Below, in pieces: positions 35,115 to 43,854 of a stretch of DNA of 64,000 nucleotides. Under the pieces are notes generated by a model, which searched no databases, had not been told where the DNA came from, and saw nothing but the letters and a program-made list of their open reading frames with translations. A program made the translations under genes and the position numbers. The stretch is from Streptomyces sp. CB02058. Its GTDB lineage: Bacteria; Actinomycetota; Actinomycetes; Streptomycetales; Streptomycetaceae. The stretch is from positions 744,001 through 808,000 of the forward strand of contig NZ_LIPG01000003.1 in NCBI RefSeq assembly GCF_001905505.1. Direction: 5' to 3'. The stretch's first letter is position 1, and each line of letters begins with the position of its first letter.

Positions 35115-36157
35115 AGGCAGTGGTGTGGGAAGGCCCGTTCGACGTCCGGGTGGCCGACGACGTGGCCATGCCCAGGATCACGGAGGACCGGGACGCGATC
35201 GTACGGGTCGTGCGCAGCGCCATCTGCGGCACCGACCTGCATCCGTACCGGGGCGAGATCCCCTCCTTCACCCCGGGCACCGTCACCGGCCACGAGTTCA
35301 CCGGAGTCGTCGTCGAAGCCGGCCCCGGTGCCCACGGCCTCTCACCGGGCGACCGTGTCCTGGCGTCGGACGTCATCGCCTGCGGGCGCTGCTGGTACTG
35401 CGCCCGGGGCTGGCACTACCAGTGCGACCGGGTGGGCCTGTTCGGCTACGACACCGTGGTGGGGACGACCGCCGTCGCGGGCGGTCATGCCGAGTTCGTC
35501 CGCGTCCCGTTCGCCGACGTGGTGCTCTCGCCCATCCCGGACGAGGTCACGGACGAACGGGCCCTGCTGATCGGCGACGTGCTGGCCACCGGCTACAGCT
35601 GCGCCACGGGCGGGGACATCACCCCCGGGGACACCGTGGCGGTCGTCGGCTGCGGTCCGGTCGGTCTGCTGGCCCTCGAGTCGGCCCTCCTCCTCGGCGC
35701 GGGACAGGTCCTCGCCGTGGATCCGCTGGAGAGCCGCCGCGCACTGGCCGCGAGCCGGGGCGCCGTACCGGTACCCACCGACGGCGATCTCGCCGAGCGG
35801 GTGCGCGAGGTCACCGGGGGGCGCGGCGCCGACGTGGTCCTGGAAGCCGTGGGGGTGGACGCGTCGCTGCGTACCGCCATCGACATCGTCCGGCCCCGGG
35901 GCACCGTGTGCGCCGCGGGGGCGCACGCGTCGGAGGGCATGCCGATGCCCACGGGAACGCTCTTCGGCAAGGAACTGACCCTGCGCTTCGCGGTCGGCGA
36001 CCCGATCAGCGTGCGGGAACCGCTGATGGCCCTGGTGAGCGCCGGCCGTCTCGACCCGACGTTCGTCGTCTCGCACCGGATGCCGCTGGACAAGGCGGTG
36101 GAGGGGTTCCGGCTCTTCGACGAGGCCGCCGCGACGAAGGTGGTCCTCACCCCATGA
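35111..36157 (+). CDS. Zinc-dependent medium-chain alcohol dehydrogenase
   Basis: The 348-residue protein has the MDR layout. Catalytic zinc ligands are in SAICGTDLHP and VTGHEFTGVV. The four structural-zinc cysteines are in ACGRCWYCARGWHYQC. The NAD(P) motif is VAVVGCGPVGLLALE. It oxidises a secondary alcohol, or reduces the ketone, with NAD(P). It sits beside a StrS-type aminotransferase, a pairing used in amino-sugar and aminocyclitol pathways where the dehydrogenase makes the ketone. It may instead act on the aldehyde released by the reductase module. It overlaps its neighbours by 4 bases at both ends. Confidence 0.9.
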   Translation: MKAVVWEGPFDVRVADDVAMPRITEDRDAIVRVVRSAICGTDLHPYRGEIPSFTPGTVTGHEFTGVVVEAGPGAHGLSPGDRVLASDVIACGRCWYCARGWHYQCDRVGLFGYDTVVGTTAVAGGHAEFVRVPFADVVLSPIPDEVTDERALLIGDVLATGYSCATGGDITPGDTVAVVGCGPVGLLALESALLLGAGQVLAVDPLESRRALAASRGAVPVPTDGDLAERVREVTGGRGADVVLEAVGVDASLRTAIDIVRPRGTVCAAGAHASEGMPMPTGTLFGKELTLRFAVGDPISVREPLMALVSAGRLDPTFVVSHRMPLDKAVEGFRLFDEAAATKVVLTP

Positions 36158-39100
36158 CACACACCTCTGCGGGCACCCTGTCCGAGCTGATCGAGGAGCA
36201 GGCCCGCCGCACGCCCCTGGCCGACGCCGTGGTCTGCGGCAGCCACCGCGTCGGCTACGGCGAGCTCGATCACCTGGCGGGCCTGCTCGCGGCGCGGCTG
36301 CGGGCGTGGGGCGTGGGCCCGGACGTCCCCGTCGGCATCCATCTGGAGCGGTCGGTGGACCTGACCGTGGCGGTGCTCGCGGTCCTCAAGGCGGGCGGGG
36401 TCTGCCTGCCCCTGGACCCCGGATACCCGGCCGACCGGCTGTCCTTCGTCCTCGAGGACGCCGAACCACCGGTCGTCCTCACGCACGAGCGGCTGCGGCA
36501 CGCACTGCCGGCCGGACACGTCGCCCAGGTGCTCTGCCTCGACGCGGAGGACGCGGAGAACGGGCAGGCCCCGGCCTTGCCCGTATCCGTACCCGTCGGC
36601 CCGGTGCATCCGGACAACCTGGCCTGGATCACCTACACCTCCGGCTCGACCGGCCGCCCCAAGGGCGTGGGCCTCTCCCACGGTCCACTGGCCACGCTCG
36701 CGCGGTCCATCGGGCAGCGGCTGGACCTGGAAGCGGGGGACCGCGTCCTCCAGTTCGCCGCGATCGGCTTCTCCGTCGCCGCGGAGGAGATCTTCTCCAC
36801 CTGGCTGGCCGGCGCCTGCCTCGTGCTCGACCCCGAGGACAACCTGGCCGACAGCGCCCATCTCACGGCCGTCCTCGACAAGCACGAGGTCACGGTCGTC
36901 CAGCTGACCCCCTCGTACTGGTACGAATGGCTGCGCGAGCTCACCCGGGACGCCGCGCTCCGGCCGCCCCCCTCGCTGCGGCTGCTGGTCGTGGGCAGTG
37001 AACCGGTGGCACCGCACCGCGTCGCGGACTGGCTGGCCTCGGGGGTCCGCCTCGTCCAGGAGTACGGGGCGAGCGAGGCCACCGTGTCCCAGCTGCTCTA
37101 CGAGACCGACGCGGACGAGGCACGGCTGCGAAGCCTGACCCGGCTCCCGATCGGCACCCCGCTGGAAGGGGCCCGGCCCTATGTGCTCGACCCCGACACG
37201 CTGCCGGTGCCCGACGGCGAGGCCGGCGAGCTGTACCTGGGCGGCAGCGGTGTGGCACGCGGATACCTGGCGCGGCCCGGCCTGACGGCGGAACGTTTCC
37301 TTCCCGACCCGTACGCACCGGCCCCGGGCGGCAGGATGTACCGCACCGGGGACCTCGTACGCCGACTGCCCGGCGGTGAGCTGGAGTTCCTCGGCCGTGC
37401 CGACTTCCAGCTGAAGATCCGGGGGGTGCGGATCGAGCCGGAGGAGGTCGAGACGGCGATCGCGTCCTTCCCGGGAGTGGTGAAGGGCGCGGTGTTCGCC
37501 AAGGAGGGGGCCGCCGGCGTCCTGCAGCTCGTCGCGTGCGTCGTGTGGCAGGGTCCTCCCGACGTCGGCGGGCTGCGCGCCCACCTCTCCACCCGGCTGA
37601 CGGCCGACCGGATCCCCTCCCGCTACGTCTCCGTGCCCGCACTGCCGCTGAACCCCAACGGCAAGGTGGACCGCCGGGCCCTGCGGAACACCCCGGTCGA
37701 CGACCGGGAGGACACCGCCCCCGGGGAGGCACCGCGTACGCCCGTGGAGGCCGCGCTCTGCGGGCTGTGGGACGCCGTTCTCGCCACCGGCCGGACAGGC
37801 GTGCACGACAACTTCTTCGAGCACGGCGGTGACTCGCTGCTCGCCACGAGGCTGACCAGCTGGATCCGTGAGGCACTCGCGACGGACCTGCCCCGGCGCG
37901 CGATCTTCGAGGCGCCCACCGTGGCCGCGCTCGCCACCCGTGTCGAGGCGGCCAGAGCGGCGGACACGGGCTCCGGCGCCCTCGTGGTTCCGCCCGTCGA
38001 CACCGCACCGCTGACGGCCGCCCAGCGGCAGATGTGGTTCCTGCACAAACTGAACGGCGGGGACGCCCGGTACAACGAACCGGTGGTCCTCCGCCTCGAC
38101 GGGGAACTCGACGAGCCGGGCCTGCGCACCGCCCTCGGCCGCATCGTGCAGAGGCACGCCGCCCTGCGCACCGTCTTCGTGGCGGAGGGCGGCGTCCCCC
38201 AGCAGGTGGTCCGCGCCCCGGACCCCTTCGACCTGCCGCTGACCGATCTGAACGGTGCCACGGAGACCCAGGCCCTGCGGGCCGTCACCGAGCAGGTGCG
38301 GCTGCCCTTCGACCTGACGAAGGGGCCGGTGTTCCGCGCGGCTCTCGTCCGCACCTCACCCCGGACCCACTACCTCGTCCTGATCGTGCATCACATCGTG
38401 TTCGACGGACGGTCCATGGCGATCCTGCTGGACGAACTGGCCGCCGGATACGGGGCCGGGGGAACGGCGGACCTCGCCCCCCTCGACTTCTCGTACCCCC
38501 AGCACGCGGTGCGCGAGGCCCGGTGGTGGGAGACGCCCGAGGCCGCAGCCGAGCTCGCCCACTGGACGGACCGGCTCGCCGACGCGCCCGCGACCACCCG
38601 GCTCCCCACCGCCGCACCGGCGCGCACCAGGCGCTCCGGGCGGGGAGCGACGGTGCGCTTCACCGTGCCCCCGGAGCAGGCCGCCCGGCTAGCGGCCCTC
38701 GCACGTACCGAACAGGCCACGCCCTTCATGGCGGCGCTCACCGGCTTCTACGCGCTGATCGCCCGCTCGACCGGAGCCGGCGACCTCCTCGTGGGCACGC
38801 TCACGCACGGCCGCGACCGCAGCGGTACGGACGATCTCGTCGGACTGTTCATCAACAGCCTCTGTCTGCGGACCCGACTGCCTTCCGGAGTCACCTACCG
38901 CGAGGCGCTCGTGCGCGTGCGCGCCACGGCCCTCGACGCCTTCGCCCACCAGGACGTACCACTGGAACGCGTCGTCGAGGCGCTGCGGCTGCCCCGCAGC
39001 GCGGAACACACCCCTCTCTTCCAGCTGCTCTTCTCGTACGGAGCCACGCCGGCCCGGCCGCCCGTCCTGCCAGGGCTCGCGGTCTCCCTGCTCCCCGTCT

Positions 39101-39294
39101 CCACGGGAACGTCGAAGTTCGATGCCGTCCTCCAGCTCGACGACACCGACGACGGCGGGCTGACCGGTCAGCTGGAGTACGACCTCGACCTATTCGACCC
39201 CGAGGCAGCCGAGTCCGTCGTCAGCGACTACCGCTCGATCCTCGACGCAATGGCGGCCGACCCCGACCGCGTGATCACGGACCGACAGGACTGA
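36154..39294 (+). CDS. NRPS A-PCP-C protein with atypical adenylation pocket
   Basis: This 1046-residue protein has an adenylation domain (about 1-520; YTSGSTGRPKG, VQEYGASEA, YRTGDLVRRL, A10 Lys in NGKVDRR). A carrier domain with Ser561 in HGGDSLL follows, then a condensation domain with canonical HHIVFDG at 746-752. The A4 segment reads FSVAAEEIF (206-214). Ser207 replaces the Asp that normally salt-bridges the alpha-amino group. This points to a substrate without a free alpha-amino group (hydroxy, keto, aryl or beta-amino acid) or to an altered pocket. Pocket residues by eye are S-V-E-Q-L-V-E-V-S-K. A start-type module (A first) ending in C suggests its product is passed straight to the next carrier. 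The stop overlaps the peptidase start (TGATG). Confidence 0.92.
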   Translation: MTHTSAGTLSELIEEQARRTPLADAVVCGSHRVGYGELDHLAGLLAARLRAWGVGPDVPVGIHLERSVDLTVAVLAVLKAGGVCLPLDPGYPADRLSFVLEDAEPPVVLTHERLRHALPAGHVAQVLCLDAEDAENGQAPALPVSVPVGPVHPDNLAWITYTSGSTGRPKGVGLSHGPLATLARSIGQRLDLEAGDRVLQFAAIGFSVAAEEIFSTWLAGACLVLDPEDNLADSAHLTAVLDKHEVTVVQLTPSYWYEWLRELTRDAALRPPPSLRLLVVGSEPVAPHRVADWLASGVRLVQEYGASEATVSQLLYETDADEARLRSLTRLPIGTPLEGARPYVLDPDTLPVPDGEAGELYLGGSGVARGYLARPGLTAERFLPDPYAPAPGGRMYRTGDLVRRLPGGELEFLGRADFQLKIRGVRIEPEEVETAIASFPGVVKGAVFAKEGAAGVLQLVACVVWQGPPDVGGLRAHLSTRLTADRIPSRYVSVPALPLNPNGKVDRRALRNTPVDDREDTAPGEAPRTPVEAALCGLWDAVLATGRTGVHDNFFEHGGDSLLATRLTSWIREALATDLPRRAIFEAPTVAALATRVEAARAADTGSGALVVPPVDTAPLTAAQRQMWFLHKLNGGDARYNEPVVLRLDGELDEPGLRTALGRIVQRHAALRTVFVAEGGVPQQVVRAPDPFDLPLTDLNGATETQALRAVTEQVRLPFDLTKGPVFRAALVRTSPRTHYLVLIVHHIVFDGRSMAILLDELAAGYGAGGTADLAPLDFSYPQHAVREARWWETPEAAAELAHWTDRLADAPATTRLPTAAPARTRRSGRGATVRFTVPPEQAARLAALARTEQATPFMAALTGFYALIARSTGAGDLLVGTLTHGRDRSGTDDLVGLFINSLCLRTRLPSGVTYREALVRVRATALDAFAHQDVPLERVVEALRLPRSAEHTPLFQLLFSYGATPARPPVLPGLAVSLLPVSTGTSKFDAVLQLDDTDDGGLTGQLEYDLDLFDPEAAESVVSDYRSILDAMAADPDRVITDRQD

Positions 39295-41669
39295 TGGGAC
39301 AGATGGACCTGCTGCAAGTGCGCTCAGAATCACCGGACCTGCCCGAGGAGCCGGTCTCGCGCGTGACGCCCCGGCGCGCCGGAGCCGTGCTCCTGCTGCT
39401 CCTGGCCGTACTGGCCGGAATGACCCTCTACACACTGCAGCCGCCGGACGCGAAGGGGTCGTCCGCGCCGGAGGGAGAGTTCTCGGCGGGGCGCGCCCTC
39501 ACGGACGTCCGCGTCCTGGCCCGGGCGCCCCACCCGATCGGCAGCCCGGAGTCGGCCGCGGTGCGCGGGCATCTGATCGACCGGCTCACCGCCCTGGGCG
39601 GCCGGGCCGAGGACGAGACCCACGTGGTGGCCAGGAACGGCGAGGGCACCGCCGTCGTCGCCGAGGTGCACAACGTGCACGCCCGGTTCCCGGGCAAGGA
39701 CTCCACGGGCAACGTGGTCCTGGTCGCGCACTACGACTCGGTACCCGCCGGACCGGGAGCCGCGGACAACGCGGCGAACGTCGCCGCCGTCCTGGAGGTC
39801 GTACGAGCCCTGCGCGCCGACGGCACCCAGCGCAACGACATCGACGTCGTCCTCACCGACGGCGAGGAGACGGGGCTCCTCGGAGCCCGCGCGTTCCTCG
39901 ACAGCACCGACCTCGACCCCGAGCGCAGCGTGGTGATGAACCTGGAGGCCCGTGGCGTCTCCGGACCGTCCATCATGTTCGAAGCGGGGGACCGCAACAG
40001 CGGGCCGGTCGCCGCGCTCGGCGACGGGGACCGCCCGATCGCCACCTCGATGTCGGACGAGATCTACTGCCTGCTGCCCAACGCCACGGACTTCACCGAG
40101 TTCAAGGACAAGGGCTTCACCGGCCTCAACTTCGCCTTCGTGGACGGATCGGCGAAGTACCACACGCGTGACGACTCGGTGGCCTCGCTCTCCCGGGAGA
40201 GCGTGCAGAGCCAGGGCGACGTCGTGCTGGCGGCGGCCCGCGGACTCGCCGGCCAGGACCTCTCCGCCCTCTCGACCGGGAAGGACACCTACTTCTCGCT
40301 CTTCGGGCTGATCGTGCAGTACCCGCAACTGCTGGTCGTCGTGCTCGCGTTGCTCGCCGTCCTGGGGTACGCCGCCACCTTCTGGTACGCGGGCCGGCGC
40401 GGCGCGGCACGTGACGGGGTGCTGCGCACCGCCCTCACCTTCCCCCTCGTGCTCGTGGCGGCCGGCGCCGTCGCGTTCGGTGTCTGGCAGCTGATCTGCC
40501 TCTTCCGGCCGGGCTACGGCAGTCTGCTCTCCGGTGACACCTACCGGCCCCAGTGGTTCCGGGGCGCGTTCACCGCGCTCACCTGCGCGCTGGTGCTCGG
40601 CTGGTTCCTGCTGCTGCGCCGGAAGGCCCAGGCTGCCGGACTCGCGCTGGGCATCGGCGGCTGGCTGGCGGCCCTCACGCTGCTGACGGCGTTCCTGATG
40701 CCGGGGGCCGCCTATGTGTTCACCTGGCCGCTGCTCTTCGGCTGCGCGGGGCTCGCCGCCGCGCTGCGGTGGGGGAACGCGAGCCGGGACTGGGTGGCCG
40801 TGGGGGCCACGGCGGCGGCGCTGCCGGCGCTGCCACTGCTGATCCCCCTGGTGGTGCTGCTCTTCCCGACCCTGGGCGTGAGCTTCGCGGCGCCCTCGCT
40901 CGTGCTGCTGGCTCTGGTGGCGATCACGGTCGTGCCGCTGGCCGCGCTGCTGCCGCGCCGTGTCCCCTCGGTCACGGCGCTGGTGGCGGTGGCCGCGGGC
41001 GTCGTCCTGGTCGCGACGGGCCTGCGGGTCGACGGCTTCGGCACCGGGCACCCGCAGCCCACCAACCTCTTCTACGCCTGGGACGCGGACACCGGCAAGG
41101 GCCGCTGGCTCTCCGCGGACGGCGCTCCGCCCGCCTGGACGAAGGCGCGTGCCGGTACCGAACGTACCGATGTGTCCAAGGAGTTCCCGACATTCCCTCC
41201 CACGCTCCAGCGGGGCCTGGTGGCCGACGCGGAAGCTCCGGCGGTGCGGCCCGCCGCACCGGAGGTGAAGGTGCTCCAGGACTCGACCGCAGGGGGCGAC
41301 CGGACGGTACGGCTGCGGATCGCACCGGGGGAGGGCACGGCGTACGTCGCCGTCAGCGCCGACACCTCCGCGCACACCGTGAAGGGGGCCACGGTGCTGG
41401 GCGCCGAGGTCGACGGAGGCCGCAACCAGACCTTCGCCCCGGGCCCGTGGCAGTGGGGCTTCGCGGCATGGGCCGTACCGGCGGCCGGAGTCGAGGTCGA
41501 GCTGCGGGTGCGCGGCGAGGGCGCGATCCCGCTCCGCGTCACGTCCTACCGTGAAGGGCTCCCGTCGGCCGGCGGCACGGAGACGGAGCTCCCGCCGGAG
41601 CTGACGTGGAGCACCTGGGGCGCCTTCCCGACGAACGTCACCGCGGTGGGCCGCACCGTCAAGGTGTGA
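39294..41669 (+). CDS. Membrane-anchored M28-type zinc peptidase, candidate pro-drug maturase
   Basis: This 791-residue protein has a membrane segment near residues 23-45 (AGAVLLLLLAVLAGM), then an M28 peptidase domain (about 60-320), then about seven hydrophobic segments (roughly 335-580) and a C-terminal soluble beta-rich domain. Zinc-peptidase residues are visible in VLVAHYDSV (His), ADNAANVAA (Asp), TDGEETGLLG (Glu-Glu) and SAKYHTRDD (His). One transmembrane helix before the peptidase domain suggests it faces outside the membrane. It ends the co-directional operon that also encodes an acyl-loading NRPS and an exporter. Extracytoplasmic removal of an acyl-aminoacyl cap is my inference, analogous to reported pro-drug maturation. 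ATG 39294 overlaps the previous stop; ATG 39303 is an alternative. Confidence 0.88.
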   Translation: MGQMDLLQVRSESPDLPEEPVSRVTPRRAGAVLLLLLAVLAGMTLYTLQPPDAKGSSAPEGEFSAGRALTDVRVLARAPHPIGSPESAAVRGHLIDRLTALGGRAEDETHVVARNGEGTAVVAEVHNVHARFPGKDSTGNVVLVAHYDSVPAGPGAADNAANVAAVLEVVRALRADGTQRNDIDVVLTDGEETGLLGARAFLDSTDLDPERSVVMNLEARGVSGPSIMFEAGDRNSGPVAALGDGDRPIATSMSDEIYCLLPNATDFTEFKDKGFTGLNFAFVDGSAKYHTRDDSVASLSRESVQSQGDVVLAAARGLAGQDLSALSTGKDTYFSLFGLIVQYPQLLVVVLALLAVLGYAATFWYAGRRGAARDGVLRTALTFPLVLVAAGAVAFGVWQLICLFRPGYGSLLSGDTYRPQWFRGAFTALTCALVLGWFLLLRRKAQAAGLALGIGGWLAALTLLTAFLMPGAAYVFTWPLLFGCAGLAAALRWGNASRDWVAVGATAAALPALPLLIPLVVLLFPTLGVSFAAPSLVLLALVAITVVPLAALLPRRVPSVTALVAVAAGVVLVATGLRVDGFGTGHPQPTNLFYAWDADTGKGRWLSADGAPPAWTKARAGTERTDVSKEFPTFPPTLQRGLVADAEAPAVRPAAPEVKVLQDSTAGGDRTVRLRIAPGEGTAYVAVSADTSAHTVKGATVLGAEVDGGRNQTFAPGPWQWGFAAWAVPAAGVEVELRVRGEGAIPLRVTSYREGLPSAGGTETELPPELTWSTWGAFPTNVTAVGRTVKV

Positions 41670-41675
41670 CACGCC

Positions 41676-41712
41676 CGCGCCCGCCGCCCCGTTCCCCGGG
41701 GTGGCGGGCGCG
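41676..41712. terminator. Strong GC-rich hairpin between convergent genes
   Basis: Bases 41676-41691 pair with 41697-41712 as a 16-bp stem with one G-T pair and a 5-base loop (TTCCC). It lies in the 59-base gap between the stop of the M28 peptidase (+) and the stop of the Rieske gene (-). It can serve both strands and marks the end of the long operon. Confidence 0.85.
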
Positions 41713-41728
41713 GCGTCGCGGGCGTTCC

Positions 41729-41995
41729 TCAGCCGGGCGTCCCCTGCTCGTGGATGCGCAACGCGTCGCAGACGGGACCCGCCAGCCGGCGGCCGTTCTC
41801 CAGGCTGAAGGTCGAGTGGTGCAGCGGGCAGGTGATGCGCATCCTGTCCGCGTCGACGTATCCGAACCTCAACCGTCCCTTGCGGTGCGGGCAGACCGCG
41901 TCGGTCAGCACCGTGCCGCCGGGCAGTTCGACGGCGATCACGTCCTCGCTCACCTCACGGACCCGCACCGGCTTCTGCTGTTCGTCTTCGCTCAT
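41729..41995 (-). CDS. Small Rieske [2Fe-2S] ferredoxin
   Basis: This 88-residue protein consists of a single Rieske domain. The ligands are CPHRKG (Cys-x-His) and CPLHHSTF (Cys-x2-His), separated by about 18 residues. Such ferredoxins carry electrons to oxygenases. Its ATG (41993-41995) overlaps the stop of the upstream diiron oxygenase gene by 4 bases (ATGA), so the two are translationally coupled. The simplest reading is that it is the dedicated electron donor for that enzyme. It ends next to the bidirectional terminator. Confidence 0.9.
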   Translation of the reverse strand: MSEDEQQKPVRVREVSEDVIAVELPGGTVLTDAVCPHRKGRLRFGYVDADRMRITCPLHHSTFSLENGRRLAGPVCDALRIHEQGTPG

Positions 41996-42861
41996 GACTG
42001 TCCGACGCTCCTGGACCTGAATATCGCCATCTCGGTGGCGTGCCCAACGATCGCGCTGGTGATCCGGACGCCTGCCCAGACCTTCGCCAGATCGATGCCG
42101 GTCTCGGCCTGCTTCTCACGGATCGCTGTGCGCATCTGCTTGCTGTGGAAGTTGTCGATGTAGAGGTGCTCGGTGTAGTAGGCGTGGTTCTTGATCTTCA
42201 GCCGCCGGGCCGCGTGCGCGAAGCTCTGGAAGCCGTAGAGGACGCTCGCCTCGAAGTAGGCGTAACCGCCCAGAAAATACTCGGGTGATTCGGCCCTGTT
42301 CGCGAGCCAGTGGAAGAGATTCACATAGGAGTAGCTCTCGGGACCGATATCCAGATAGCTGTTCATGTCCGTGGGCATGTCGAGCTCGGTGAGCAGATCG
42401 CGGTAGAGCTGCGAATGGGCCTGGGCCTCGTTGCCGCAGCCGAGTTCGTCGATGAGCACCCGGAATACCGCCATGCCCGATCGGTACGGAAGGCGCGGGA
42501 CCACGGCGAGCAGGGAGAGGGACTCGGTCAGTCCGTCCACCGCGAACTCGCGTACGACGTACTTGAATTGTTCGTACGTGGCGTCCTGGGCGAGGAATCG
42601 GTGGTTCTCCGACGAGCTCCTTCCCTCCTCCACGAGGAATTCCTTCATCGCGGTCATGAGTTCCGCGACGGACGTGAAGGAAGGGGCCTCGTCCGTGAAT
42701 TGCCCAGCGAGCGGAACTATCCATTCCTGTTCCATTTTCAGCAGCTCGGCGTATGCCTGTGCGTCCGGCACGGATTGATACAGCTCGAAGAGTCGCTTCT
42801 GGTCGACTATGGTGCAGGGTGTCAGGGTCTGAGACGGTGGGGCCTGGGTCAGTTGCTCCAT
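41992..42861 (-). CDS. Haem-oxygenase-like diiron oxidase/oxygenase (HDO family)
   Basis: The 289-residue all-helical protein matches the 'iron-containing redox enzyme' layout. The late helix YYTEHLYIDNFHSKQM carries the His-x4-Asp-x2-His type ligand spacing. Acidic and His residues on earlier helices (for example ENHRFLAQD, YFEASVLYG) could complete a diiron centre. HDO enzymes carry out decarboxylation, N-oxygenation or C-C/C-N cleavage on amino-acid-derived substrates. The start is taken as ATG 42859-42861 (MEQLTQAPP); the upstream extension in frame looks non-coding. It lies 51 bases from the divergent BtrH-like gene and is coupled to the Rieske gene downstream. The exact reaction is unknown. 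Confidence 0.75.
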   Translation of the reverse strand: MEQLTQAPPSQTLTPCTIVDQKRLFELYQSVPDAQAYAELLKMEQEWIVPLAGQFTDEAPSFTSVAELMTAMKEFLVEEGRSSSENHRFLAQDATYEQFKYVVREFAVDGLTESLSLLAVVPRLPYRSGMAVFRVLIDELGCGNEAQAHSQLYRDLLTELDMPTDMNSYLDIGPESYSYVNLFHWLANRAESPEYFLGGYAYFEASVLYGFQSFAHAARRLKIKNHAYYTEHLYIDNFHSKQMRTAIREKQAETGIDLAKVWAGVRITSAIVGHATEMAIFRSRSVGQS

Positions 42862-42912
42862 GGTGATACGCTGTCCGAATTTCTCTCGAACGTCAAGATG
42901 GAGATCTGCACC
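42862..42912. promoter_or_regulatory. Divergent intergenic region
   Basis: This 51-base AT-richer spacer separates the HDO-Rieske pair (-) from the BtrH-like gene (+). It must hold at least part of the promoters for both, although a clear -35/-10 pair is not visible. The + strand gene has GGAG at 42900-42903 before ATG 42913. Confidence 0.4.
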
Positions 42913-43839
42913 ATGCGTTTTCCGTACGTGGGATCCGGTCCTTACTGTTACACCAACTCGCTGACGATGGTGTTGGGTGCAAAAGCCCCTGGAACGCACA
43001 TCGTGGAGTGTCTGACCGGTTCACCGTTCGGTGTTCAGCTCATCGGAGGGACAGTTCCCTTTTTCGACCCGTACGGCTGGGATCCGGAAATCGGACTGAA
43101 TGCGGCCGTCGAACTGCTGGGCCTGCGCTGCGAGCGCACCGAGGGCGGTTCCCCCGAGGACGCCGCGAAGCGGCTCCGTGCGGCGAGCGAGCAGGGGCCG
43201 GTGCTCGTCGGTCCGCTGGACATGGGTCTGTTGCTGCATCAGCCCGGCTCCGGTACGGCGCAGGGCGCGGACCACTACGTGGTCGTCCTCGAGGTGACCG
43301 AGGACATGGTCGTCTTCCACGACCCGCACGGCCACCCCTACGCGTCGATGCCGTCGGACGCCTTCATGGAGGCGTGGCGGGCCGACGAGGTCGCGTACAT
43401 CGAGACTCCGTACGTCATGCGCACCGGGTTCCTGCGCGAGAGGGAGGTCGCCCCGGCCGACGCCCTGCGGGCCTCGCTCCCGGCGGCGGCGAGCTGGCTG
43501 GCCGGGCGGTACGACCTGCCCAACGCGCCCGGGTCGTCGGGCGGGGCCGACGCCCTCGCGGAACTCTCCGGCCGGCTGGAACGCGGACTCGACCCCGAGA
43601 CCCGGCACATGCTGGAGAGCTTCGGCCTCCGGGCCGGCGCCCGCCGGCTCTCGGACGCCGCCACCTGCTTCGACCTGATCGGACTGTCCGGCGCCGCGGA
43701 GGCCGCGGCGGCACAGGCCCGGCGGCTCGGCGCCCTCCAGTACGAGCTGGTGACGGGGAACGACAAGGCGGTCGCCGCCGGACTGCGCGCACTCGCCCCC
43801 GGCTACGACCGGCTGCGGGAGCTGATCGAAGCCGCCTGA
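42913..43839 (+). CDS. BtrH-like cysteine acyltransferase/peptidase-fold protein
   Basis: The 308-residue protein begins MRFPYVGSGPYCYTNSLTMVLG. The cysteine after an early glycine and before an asparagine-rich helix matches the N-terminal nucleophile region of BtrH-type and C39-like proteins. A likely catalytic His follows in GADHYVVVLEV and an Asp in VVFHDPHGHP. BtrH transfers an acyl group from a carrier protein to an amine in butirosin biosynthesis. Relatives are common in peptide and aminoglycoside clusters. Transfer of a carrier-bound or peptidyl group is therefore plausible here. ATG 42913 was chosen because GGAG precedes it by 9 bases; ATG 42898 is an alternative. Confidence 0.65.
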   Translation: MRFPYVGSGPYCYTNSLTMVLGAKAPGTHIVECLTGSPFGVQLIGGTVPFFDPYGWDPEIGLNAAVELLGLRCERTEGGSPEDAAKRLRAASEQGPVLVGPLDMGLLLHQPGSGTAQGADHYVVVLEVTEDMVVFHDPHGHPYASMPSDAFMEAWRADEVAYIETPYVMRTGFLREREVAPADALRASLPAAASWLAGRYDLPNAPGSSGGADALAELSGRLERGLDPETRHMLESFGLRAGARRLSDAATCFDLIGLSGAAEAAAAQARRLGALQYELVTGNDKAVAAGLRALAPGYDRLRELIEAA

Positions 43840-43854
43840 CGTGCGGTCCGCGCC

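Noticed and set aside
42310-42897. Upstream extension of the BtrH-like reading frame
   Set aside because: It lies entirely antisense to the HDO gene, and a good start with a ribosome site exists at 42913.
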